DNA of 40,985 nucleotides from Chthonomonadales bacterium (lineage in GTDB: Bacteria > Armatimonadota > Chthonomonadetes > Chthonomonadales > CAJBBX01): contig DAIDHP010000036.1 of NCBI GenBank assembly GCA_027459625.1, forward strand, positions 1 through 40,985, written 5' to 3'. Position numbers and translations under genes: made by a program. How positions within the stretch are numbered: the first letter of the stretch is position 1; each line of letters opens with the position of its first letter. A model generated the notes under the pieces. That model saw only the letters and a list, made by a program, of their open reading frames with translations, searched no databases and was not told where the DNA came from. Shown here in pieces: positions 1 to 7,385 of the stretch.

Positions 1-662
1 CGAACAGAGATCTCTCAAAGGGAAGGACTCGCCCATATCCGTTTCAAAGCCTGAACGGCATTATTCCTGATTCGAACTGTAGATCAATACGCCGAGGATG
101 GAGTTAAATTGGTTTCAAAGCCTGAACGGCATTATTCCTGATTCGAACCCCAGGACAGGGAAGATTTACAAATCATCGCCGAAATGTTTCAAAGCCTGAA
201 CGGCATTATTCCTGATTCGAACGCCTGGAACAAGACTGTTTACGGAGACTCTGCCGCAATGTTTCAAAGCCTGAACGGCATTATTCCTGATTCGAACTGC
301 CAAACTGCAAGTGAGGCACCTGAGGAAAAAAGGGTTTCAAAGCCTGAACGGCATTATTCCTGATTCGAACGGCGGTGGTCTCCGGCGGAGAGGCCAATAG
401 AAACTACGTTTCAAAGCCTGAACGGCATTATTCCTGATTCGAACGAAGTCTCATTGAATCAGGACGGGAGTATTACCGTCGTTTCAAAGCCTGAACGGCA
501 TTATTCCTGATTCGAACGCCCGGCCGGGAAGGCAGTGGTTGTCTACGTTGTGTTTCAAAGCCTGAACGGCATTATTCCTGATTCGAACGACTTAATCGAG
601 GTAGCAGACGCCCAGAATGAAACAAGTTTCAAAGCCTGAACGGCATTATTCCTGATTCGAAC
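1..662 (-). CRISPR. CRISPR array, 37-bp repeats, truncated at the left edge
   Basis: Nine full, identical 37-bp repeats start at 41, 112, 186, 261, 334, 408, 481, 552 and 626. The last 5 bases of another repeat lie at 1-5, so the array continues beyond the window. The nine spacers are 34-38 bp. Read on the minus strand the repeat begins GTTCGAATCAGG and ends GGCTTTGAAAC. The final eight bases, TTTGAAAC, resemble the usual ATTGAAAC 5' handle of type I/III crRNAs, so I infer minus-strand transcription, the same direction as the cas operon, with the leader at 663-832. No repeat is degenerate, which fits a recently active, leader-proximal end. No Cas6 gene is seen in the window, so the crRNA processing enzyme must be elsewhere or another nuclease must do the job. 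Confidence 0.98.
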
Positions 663-832
663 CCTCAAGCGTGAATTACACGCTCATTTGCGCTAACCTC
701 CCAGCCATGAATTTGATTTCCCATGATTCCATCCATTTTACCCGCGAAAACATGAATTTCACGTTCAATTATTCTGCGCTAACCCCCCCCGTTTTTTGCG
801 CTTTGCAGGGTTAGCGCAAAAGTTTGCGCCAG
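663..832 (-). promoter_or_regulatory. Probable CRISPR leader, with an inverted repeat
   Basis: This 170-bp gap between the cas2 stop and the first repeat has no ORF and is AT-rich in parts, as expected for a leader. It holds the 10-mer TGCGCTAACC at 689-698 and 775-784, and its reverse complement GGTTAGCGCA at 809-818. The last two can form a hairpin with a 24-base loop just after cas2. A run of eight C follows the second copy (783-790). The hairpin may serve as a partial operon terminator, and the repeated 10-mer may be a leader anchoring site for Cas1-Cas2 or a host factor. Both roles are inference from position only. Confidence 0.6.
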
Positions 833-1123
833 CTAAATAATACGCGCGCCATCCCTTTCGATGTAAAAGGGTCGCCCCAGTGTGCGCACCTTATCCAAAC
901 AGCTCATACATAAAAAGTATACCCGAAAGCTGTCATTTTTGTCAACATATGTTTTTGCGCGATCCAATACGGTTTTTAATTCATTTTCGGACAAGTCGGC
1001 TTCGAATACGCTCAGTTGAAGTCTATCGCCATAGTCCAGCAGCATCTCCGCAAGTTTATGTCTCTTTTTATCATCCTCTATGTCATAGCAGATGAGGTAT
1101 CTTGCTCTGCTCTGTCCGGGCAT
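833..1123 (-). CDS. cas2: CRISPR-associated endoribonuclease/adaptation protein Cas2
   Basis: At 96 residues this has the usual Cas2 length. The N-terminus RYLICYDIEDDKKRHKLAEM shows the conserved first strand ending in an acidic turn, with Asp14 as the family metal-site residue. The mid-protein segment RLQLSVFEADLSENEL is the typical second strand (QxSVFE). Cas2 forms the dimeric core of the Cas1-Cas2 integrase that inserts prespacers at the leader end of the array. The start is supported by GGAGGA about six bases upstream of the ATG. The gene follows cas1 by 11 bp and is the last gene of the operon, directly beside the leader and array. Confidence 0.96.
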   Translation of the reverse strand: MPGQSRARYLICYDIEDDKKRHKLAEMLLDYGDRLQLSVFEADLSENELKTVLDRAKTYVDKNDSFRVYFLCMSCLDKVRTLGRPFYIERDGARII

Positions 1124-1134
1124 TTTCCATCCTC

Positions 1135-2139
1135 CTAATAAAATACATATGGCTGATAGTCGCTGTTTCCCAAAATCGTTTCTTTCATGCGAAATGCCTG
1201 ACGATTGAATAAATCTCCATATGTGGAGGGCTTTTCTTCCGCTCCGTATTCGCGATTTACAAATTTTGACTGCAGCGTCTGATGGTAGAATTCAAAAAAT
1301 CTTTTTCGCCCTTTCTCATTCAGAAAAACTCCAGCTTCACCCCGGTTGTCAAAATCATTATTCACCAGCACTCTGCGATTGATGATGCTTAAAACAAGCC
1401 GGTCTATTACAGGCTGCCTGAATTCCTCCACTAAATCCAGAGCCAGCGAAGGTCGTCCATATTCCATCTCATGAAAAAAACCAACCTGCATATCCAGCCC
1501 CTGCCCCGCGAGCGCTCCCGCCATCTCCGTGCAAAGCAGTGTGTAACCAAAACTGAGCAAAGCGTTAACAGGATCTTTCGGTGGTCTGCGTGACCTGTTT
1601 AGAAATGTGAACTCAGTTCTAACCATGCGTCCAAAGACGCTGAAGTATATCTTAGCCGCTTCTCCTTCCGCTCCCATTAGTTCCGCGATGCTTTTGCGTG
1701 CTTTCAAAGATTTTCTGCAATCGTCCATATTCTTGATAGCATCAGCTATGTTCTCGTCCGGATGATTCCTATTGTATCTCTGGAGTATGAACCGTGAATT
1801 GCGAATTTTAGCATCTACAATGGTTTCAGCTATACACATTCTAAAGTCCATATCGTCATATCGCCGGAATTGCGCCATTTTTATGAAAATATTTTTACTT
1901 TCCGCAGGCTGAAGCCTTCCGCGAAACCTTCCTCCGAAGGATAGCAAAACAGTCTCGATTCCACCATCCAAAATTGCAGCCATTGCAGGAGCGGATAGTT
2001 CCACATTTCCGTAAAGAACGATGCGTTCCAAGTCACGAAGATGAATCACATCAAGAATTGTGTCTCCTTTTACCACCTTAAGGCGTTTTCCTATAAGCCG
2101 AATGCTGGAGCCTTGCTCATGCAGATATAAGGTGATCAA
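1135..2139 (-). CDS. cas1: CRISPR integrase Cas1, TTG start
   Basis: The 334-residue protein starts with the typical Cas1 strand ITLYLHEQGSSIRLIGKRL and the repeated strand-turn pattern of the N-terminal domain (ERIVLYGNVELSAPAM). The helical C-terminal domain holds the metal site: Glu in LMGAEGEAAKIYF (about residues 155-167), His in GFFHEMEYGRPSLALDL and Glu in the following LVEEFRQPV helix. Cas1 catalyses both transesterifications of spacer integration. The start codon is TTG and overlaps the TGA stop of the upstream RT-primase gene as TTGA, with GAGGA nine bases upstream. This suggests translational coupling of Cas1 to the RT-primase. In many type III loci RT and Cas1 are fused; here they are separate but coupled. 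A YIPY-type start with ATG is not available nearby. Confidence 0.96.
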   Translation of the reverse strand: MITLYLHEQGSSIRLIGKRLKVVKGDTILDVIHLRDLERIVLYGNVELSAPAMAAILDGGIETVLLSFGGRFRGRLQPAESKNIFIKMAQFRRYDDMDFRMCIAETIVDAKIRNSRFILQRYNRNHPDENIADAIKNMDDCRKSLKARKSIAELMGAEGEAAKIYFSVFGRMVRTEFTFLNRSRRPPKDPVNALLSFGYTLLCTEMAGALAGQGLDMQVGFFHEMEYGRPSLALDLVEEFRQPVIDRLVLSIINRRVLVNNDFDNRGEAGVFLNEKGRKRFFEFYHQTLQSKFVNREYGAEEKPSTYGDLFNRQAFRMKETILGNSDYQPYVFY

Positions 2140-4805
2140 GAATTACGATCCTCACCTTCTTCATGAATGTCTTTTTCTTCGCTCATTGCGCTCTCTTCAA
2201 ACATATCGGACAGCACCTGCCGCATCATTTCCAAATCTTCATCTGACTTCTCTTCAATAGGTCTGGATAATGAGCGGGGATGATTTGATTTTCCAATAGG
2301 TTTTGGCTCACTTGCCAGTAAATCCAGAGGAGAATGGAGTTGAAAACTGCAATTGCATATTATTTCATCATTATCCTCTTCCAGCCATTCTTTAATACGT
2401 CTGCATGTAATGCAGGGGTGACTTTCATCAAGAGAGGCTAAGTATTTTTCCGAGACGGTTTCCTTGTAGTTACTGCATGCCGACAAACATTTGCGCAGGT
2501 ATGTCTTTCCTTCTTCACCCATACGCCCTAATGTGTATAAGAGAATGAGTCTTTGGATATGTCTTAGATGCCCGAGTGAAAAGGCTCTATCTGCCAGTGT
2601 TCGTATTACTCCGCAGCCATCCAGGAGTTTAAAAACGGAACCGCGGATTGCAGCGGATTCCTTTTCTAATCTTGCTGATTTTGGCTGGCTACGATCTTTC
2701 AGTTTATGGATATAAAGTTGAGCGTTTTCGGCGGAGATGCTTCTCATTTGTTTTAGCGCCCTATCTAGGCTGGGAATGAACTCTCCATCATCCGTTAGAA
2801 ATAAGCATCTCCTTCCGCTTACTGGATGTACGCCAAAGGGAAGTTTAATAGCATCGCCCAGTTCGGGTCCCGTCCATTCGGTATGCCTTGGAAATACTTC
2901 GATATGCACGCCCTTTTTCAAATCCGCCGTTAATTCCGAAAGAATCAGCCTGGCGAGACGCCTTCCTGTTTCAGCGGAAATCGGCTCCGAGAAAAACAAC
3001 CAGATGTGGTATCCTTTTTTTCCACTGTATTCAAGAGAATGAGGAATATCCAATTTTCGGCATACTTCACCGATACTTTCCGAAACCAATCCGGCTTGCT
3101 TTGTATGATCTTCCTCCATGCAATCCTTGGGATGTATGCCGGGGGCGGAATCGACATCAATGACCACCGTTCTTATTGTTCCATCAAGCCTAAGCGGATA
3201 TATGGATAGCGTCTCTTCTCCTGCAAGATGTTTCCTAAATATATCCGAGGTTATATGCCCTGAACAAGATAAGAAAGATATATTATTTCCATTATGTCCC
3301 AGATAAGCAAATACATCTTCACGTCCTGAAAAGAAGGAAAGAAATGTCTGAATATCATCATCCGATATTTTGGAGATTTCCATTACGTCTGATTCATCGT
3401 TATGAATGATCTGTTCAGTTGTAAGGATAAAAGGAGTAGAATCTTTCCGATAATAATTATGCCAGCCTCTAATAATTGCGGGGGATTGATCCGGACTAGC
3501 CATAACCAGCTTTTCATTAAGTCGAACAATAGAAGCCGGGGAAGGTTTTCTTCCCGAAGCGTCGAAACGGAAACCAAGGAAAGTAAACCCCGCATGGAGG
3601 TGCTTTATGAAAGTTTTATCTGGTTTTAAGGATAATCCCAGTTTCGATTTCAAAAATCCCTCGGTTTCCGCCAAAGCCAGTTCGGCTTCTCCTTTTGCGC
3701 CGCAAATAATAACCATATCATCGCCATATCGAATGAGATTGCACCCAATACTTATCATGTGTTTATCATATTCTGCGAGAAAGAGATTGCTGAATAAGGG
3801 TGATGTGGCAGCGCCTTGATGTATTCCTTTATTCGCTTGCTGGTTTCCGGATGAAATGCATCTGGATATTAAAGTCAGAGTGAATGGATCCAATACAAGT
3901 GAGGATAGCTTATCCAATAAAATCGCATGTGAAATCGAGTCGAAAAACGAGTCAATATCTGTTTCCGCCACCCAGTTCTGTCCACTTTTTAATAATCCTT
4001 CAATAGTTGAGAGTGCATGGTGTGCGCAGCGTCCCGGTCTGTATGCATAGGAACAATCCGGCAGCAGCGGTTCGATGAGGGGCAGCAAAGCGGCATGCAA
4101 TGCCTGCTGAACAATCCTATCCTGGATCGAGAGTATAGCTATGGTGCGGGCGCCGCCAGATCTTTTTGGTGTTGTAAACAACCGCGGCGGGAGGGGAGAA
4201 TACGTTCCTTTTATCAGCATGGATCTTAGGTTTTCCAGTCTCTTGCCGGCGTTCTCCGAATAGTCTCTGATTGACACATCATCAGGGCCTGCAGCTCCAT
4301 GATTTAGCTCCACACGATGCCAAGCTTTTAACAACGTATCCGGATTAGTGATGAATTCCTTTAGACTTTTCGGTGATGTATTTCTTAATTGATTTCTATG
4401 GGGAATCGTCGCAGATGGAGTGGTCTTAAGGTTTGGCGTTTCGCTGGTCTTAGATGGGTTTAACTGAAGCATTAAAGATGGACCCAAGCCAACTGTATCG
4501 CCGGAATGGATTTCACAGGTTTCGCGATGATGAAGCCAATGATCGTTCACACGAGTACCATTTACACTATGATCAGTTATTACGAGATGTCCTGAGGAAA
4601 AAGAGATGGTGGCATGATCTCTTGATACGGCGGGCGGATCATCAGGGTCTAAAAGCGGACTTCTGCTGCGCCCTCCCCTCCCAATAATCATAGGAAGATT
4701 TTGAATGGCAATTCGCCTGCCAGCTTCAGGGCCATTCATCACATAAAGAGCAAGAGGAGCAATTACATATGTATCGCGATTATCATTTTCATCCGCCATT
4801 AGCAT
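2136..4805 (-). CDS. FHA domain-reverse transcriptase-archaeo-eukaryotic primase fusion (RT-CAPP-like)
   Basis: The 889 residues form three modules. Residues about 20-115 are an FHA domain, with GRG at 42-44, SRDH at 61-64 and NG at 82-83, the canonical phosphothreonine-binding positions. A Thr/Pro/Ser-rich linker follows (118-145). Residues about 150-460 are a group-II-intron-like RT: ETDIDSFFDSI (motif A, Asp283), QGAATSPLFSNLFL, RYGDDMVI (Asp362-Asp363, YGDD) and a maturase-like GWHNYY. Residues about 480-700 are a primase-polymerase: VIDVD (Asp550, Asp552), YSGKKGYHIWL (His600) and KLPFGVHPVSG. After 720, a helical Cys region (C731, C773, C777, C798, C801) resembles the PriL-type Fe-S/Zn module, and the tail is acidic. 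RT-CAPP fusions next to cas1-cas2 are known (CRISPR-associated prim-pols); the FHA addition is unusual. A role in RNA- or primer-derived prespacer synthesis is inferred. The start may be ATG at 4805 or 4799; the GGAAGGGG site suits the second better. Confidence 0.93.
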   Translation of the reverse strand: MLMADENDNRDTYVIAPLALYVMNGPEAGRRIAIQNLPMIIGRGGRSRSPLLDPDDPPAVSRDHATISFSSGHLVITDHSVNGTRVNDHWLHHRETCEIHSGDTVGLGPSLMLQLNPSKTSETPNLKTTPSATIPHRNQLRNTSPKSLKEFITNPDTLLKAWHRVELNHGAAGPDDVSIRDYSENAGKRLENLRSMLIKGTYSPLPPRLFTTPKRSGGARTIAILSIQDRIVQQALHAALLPLIEPLLPDCSYAYRPGRCAHHALSTIEGLLKSGQNWVAETDIDSFFDSISHAILLDKLSSLVLDPFTLTLISRCISSGNQQANKGIHQGAATSPLFSNLFLAEYDKHMISIGCNLIRYGDDMVIICGAKGEAELALAETEGFLKSKLGLSLKPDKTFIKHLHAGFTFLGFRFDASGRKPSPASIVRLNEKLVMASPDQSPAIIRGWHNYYRKDSTPFILTTEQIIHNDESDVMEISKISDDDIQTFLSFFSGREDVFAYLGHNGNNISFLSCSGHITSDIFRKHLAGEETLSIYPLRLDGTIRTVVIDVDSAPGIHPKDCMEEDHTKQAGLVSESIGEVCRKLDIPHSLEYSGKKGYHIWLFFSEPISAETGRRLARLILSELTADLKKGVHIEVFPRHTEWTGPELGDAIKLPFGVHPVSGRRCLFLTDDGEFIPSLDRALKQMRSISAENAQLYIHKLKDRSQPKSARLEKESAAIRGSVFKLLDGCGVIRTLADRAFSLGHLRHIQRLILLYTLGRMGEEGKTYLRKCLSACSNYKETVSEKYLASLDESHPCITCRRIKEWLEEDNDEIICNCSFQLHSPLDLLASEPKPIGKSNHPRSLSRPIEEKSDEDLEMMRQVLSDMFEESAMSEEKDIHEEGEDRNS

Positions 4806-4827
4806 TGACCCCTTCCGAATAGAGGAA

Positions 4828-6057
4828 TTACCTGTGTCTGGAGGATAGCTTTACTCTTAAAAAAAGATATGCAACGATCAGAATAAGAATGAGAAATGAT
4901 CCAGATATGGCAATTGCATTGAGATGATAATTTACCCAGCTATAGGCCATACGCAGAAATGTGTTCACAATTATAAAAAAAAACAAGGTGATAAGCAGTG
5001 CGTCAATCGGATGTCCACATGAGAACCTAATACCTTTCCAGGCGCATTTGCTTACGGCATATGAAAATCGCCATATTTTGCGTATTAGCCACTTCAGAGT
5101 ATTGATTGCTATATTCGCAAATGTGAGCTTTGATCTTTGGAATGCATCAGGATGTGCCAGCGCCATTTTAAGCTGTCTGGCGGACTGAAATCTCCTTGAA
5201 GGATTGATCTCCATGGCCGCTGCAATTACGGACTCGAGCCCACCCCTGATTTCGGGACGATAAATATGCGGAGGAGCATATCTGCCTGCGATTAATGCAC
5301 GATCATTGGCGAATGGTAAATTTCCAGTGAGGCACTCATACAGAACACAGCCCAGCGAAAAAACATCGGATCGTTCATCGATAATTCCCTGGAGTGTTTC
5401 CGGCGCGTAATAACCTGGAGTTCCAACACGGCACTCCGGATTCCTTACAAGGATTCCATATACATTAAAGTCCATTAACAATGCAGCGCCGCTGCCAGTC
5501 AGCCATATATTGGAAGGTTTCACGTCTCCATGTATTACATGTTTGTTCAAGTTAAGGTAATCAAGAGCGCTGCATATCTGCCCAATGCAAGATATTGCGG
5601 AATAGAATGGCATTTGCCCGTAACGATCCAACACTGCGCGCAAGTCCGCTCCGGGATAAAGCGGCATTACAATATATGTTACGCCCAAAAGCGGGTCGGA
5701 TCCAGCATCATAGAGTGGCATTAAATTGGGATGTTGTGAAACACTTTGAATTCGAATCTCGTCCATTGCGAGCATGCCGCCATGGACTGAATCATACATT
5801 TTAACGGCAACCCAACGATGAAGCAACATATCGAATGCAGAATGTACGGATGCAAAGCCACCACAACCAATACGCTGGGCGATTCTGTATCTGCCGGCGA
5901 GGATGTCTTCCGTATTTACAAATGATTTGCCTGGTTCAGCTTCCTGCGGATTGACGGCGACGCGATGAGTTCCTCCTGTGGCGGCGTTCCCATACCACGC
6001 GGTAAGAAGATCATCGTCATCCGACATGGGGTTCATATCATCGTTCCGGAACTTCAT
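4828..6057 (-). CDS. Membrane-anchored Ser/Thr protein kinase (Hanks type) inside the CRISPR operon
   Basis: The kinase domain shows a Gly-rich loop IGCGGFASV, the VAVK lysine, an HGDVKPSN catalytic loop (HGD in place of HRD), LLMDFN (DFN in place of DFG, the metal-binding Asp kept), GTPGYYAPE and DVFSLGCVLYECLTG. The catalytic Lys, Asp and Asn are all present, so activity is likely. After a basic linker, two hydrophobic segments close the protein (near IDALLITLFFFIIVNTFL and AISGSFLILILIVAYLFL), placing the kinase domain at the cytoplasmic face of the membrane. No extracytoplasmic sensor follows. I place the start at 6057 because GGAG lies six bases upstream; an upstream ATG at 6129 adds 24 residues but lacks a good ribosome site. 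The gene lies 22 bp before the FHA-RT-primase gene, so the FHA domain is the obvious reader of its phosphorylation. Confidence 0.93.
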   Translation of the reverse strand: MKFRNDDMNPMSDDDDLLTAWYGNAATGGTHRVAVNPQEAEPGKSFVNTEDILAGRYRIAQRIGCGGFASVHSAFDMLLHRWVAVKMYDSVHGGMLAMDEIRIQSVSQHPNLMPLYDAGSDPLLGVTYIVMPLYPGADLRAVLDRYGQMPFYSAISCIGQICSALDYLNLNKHVIHGDVKPSNIWLTGSGAALLMDFNVYGILVRNPECRVGTPGYYAPETLQGIIDERSDVFSLGCVLYECLTGNLPFANDRALIAGRYAPPHIYRPEIRGGLESVIAAAMEINPSRRFQSARQLKMALAHPDAFQRSKLTFANIAINTLKWLIRKIWRFSYAVSKCAWKGIRFSCGHPIDALLITLFFFIIVNTFLRMAYSWVNYHLNAIAISGSFLILILIVAYLFLRVKLSSRHR

Positions 6058-6186
6058 GATTCGCTCCATTGCTGCGGACAAATAAAAGCCTGGATCGCTT
6101 GATTCCCAGAAACACCGCGAAAAATCCATATGCCGAAATCCATTATAAGATCATACGCGCATAAAGATGATGTAAAGGGAATTATT

Positions 6187-7341
6187 TCAGCGTTGATCTT
6201 CCAGCCATGCATTCAGCGCTGCGACAGCCGCGTTCTTCTGGCCATCCGTTATTGCGGAGGTCTCCACAATGAATTTGACCGTATAGGTTCCATTGGACTT
6301 AATGCCTTCAACACCTTTTGCGCTAAGATGGAAATGGGTGCGTGAGGATAGATCGCCATTGTATTTCCATGTGTAGCACTTTTTTACAAACCTCAACTCG
6401 TTGGTGATCTTTTCCATAAACTCCCTAATTTCCGGATGCGACTTCATATTTCCGCTATCCTCCCATTGGGGTTTCTTTTTCTGTTCTTCTGGAACATCTG
6501 CAGGCAGAACTGAATCTCGTTCCGTTTGAAAACGATCTTTGAAGGTCTCCTGAAAAATAAGTCCCACCGGAGAAAGCTCGATATAATCCACGCCATCTAT
6601 TTTACTTCGCTCTATGAAGGATTCCACTCTATCATCCCCTTCCAATATCTCCTTATAATCCGCAGCCTTCACCATATCGGCGGTTCTCGAGAGATCGTAA
6701 AGCATGCCCGTGGTGCGCATCCATAGCTCGTAATCCAAAGCGATTGGCATGGGGGGAAATTCAATCACTTCATTGAATCGCTCATGTTTGTAGTATACCG
6801 GCACGTTGATCGCCTGACCTATAATCGTGGCGATTGCCACCTGAGCTTTGTACCCTCCTGTGGCGTTGATGCCGCATTTCTGATATTTGTTGTCAAGGAT
6901 AATCTTGCACATTTGCTTTGCCAGATTTCTCAGTCCGGTGGTTCTAAACAATTTAGGTTTTTCATCCTGAAGACCATCTATCTGAACAGCTTTTGCGCGT
7001 TCACCGTAATAACTGCAAAGCGTCGTGGCGATATTCCTGCCATTATCCGTATCGGAATGCAGGAAAAAAAGTTTCGTTTCTGAATTGATAATCTCTTTTT
7101 CGCTCAGTCCATAAAGTGAATTTATCTCCGCCCCGCAGATTCTATCCTTCCCATCAATCTGACGCAAAGCTGTACCCAGCGCATTCCAGTCGGACTGATT
7201 GTACGGTTCAGCGAGCGAAAGGTACATTCCAGATAGATCCTTATCGTTATTCGCAGCGTTTACATCCAACCCTTTTTTAAGATTTTCCATGTTTGGGAAA
7301 AACATGCTCGTGCCTACGGTGCATATCATTAGTTTAAGCAT
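6187..7341 (-). CDS. CARF-domain protein (APE2256-like), possible RelE-like C-terminus
   Basis: The N-terminus MLKLMICTVGTSMFF is a CARF first strand-loop and NATGGYKAQVAIATIIGQ (about 160-177) is the second conserved ligand-binding loop, as in the APE2256/ring-nuclease clade that binds cyclic tetra-adenylate. A middle segment near YIELSPVGLIFQETF looks like a winged helix. The last ~90 residues (KKCYTWKYNGDLSSRTHFHL onward) are short and strand-rich. By analogy with Cami1, a CARF-RelE effector that cuts ribosome-bound mRNA, this could be a RelE-fold ribonuclease, but catalytic residues are not certain. The alternative is a ring nuclease that degrades the signal. An upstream in-frame start at 7389 exists; 7341 is preferred for its AGGAGG six bases ahead and because it puts the CARF strand at the N-terminus. 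Confidence 0.85.
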   Translation of the reverse strand: MLKLMICTVGTSMFFPNMENLKKGLDVNAANNDKDLSGMYLSLAEPYNQSDWNALGTALRQIDGKDRICGAEINSLYGLSEKEIINSETKLFFLHSDTDNGRNIATTLCSYYGERAKAVQIDGLQDEKPKLFRTTGLRNLAKQMCKIILDNKYQKCGINATGGYKAQVAIATIIGQAINVPVYYKHERFNEVIEFPPMPIALDYELWMRTTGMLYDLSRTADMVKAADYKEILEGDDRVESFIERSKIDGVDYIELSPVGLIFQETFKDRFQTERDSVLPADVPEEQKKKPQWEDSGNMKSHPEIREFMEKITNELRFVKKCYTWKYNGDLSSRTHFHLSAKGVEGIKSNGTYTVKFIVETSAITDGQKNAAVAALNAWLEDQR

Positions 7342-7385
7342 CAAATGCCTCCTGGATGGCGGATAATAACGTTCGAGTGATACGG

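Noticed and set aside
3600-4360. RT as a group II intron maturase
   Set aside because: The RT domain is in one frame with FHA and primase domains inside a cas operon, and there are no intron ends around it.
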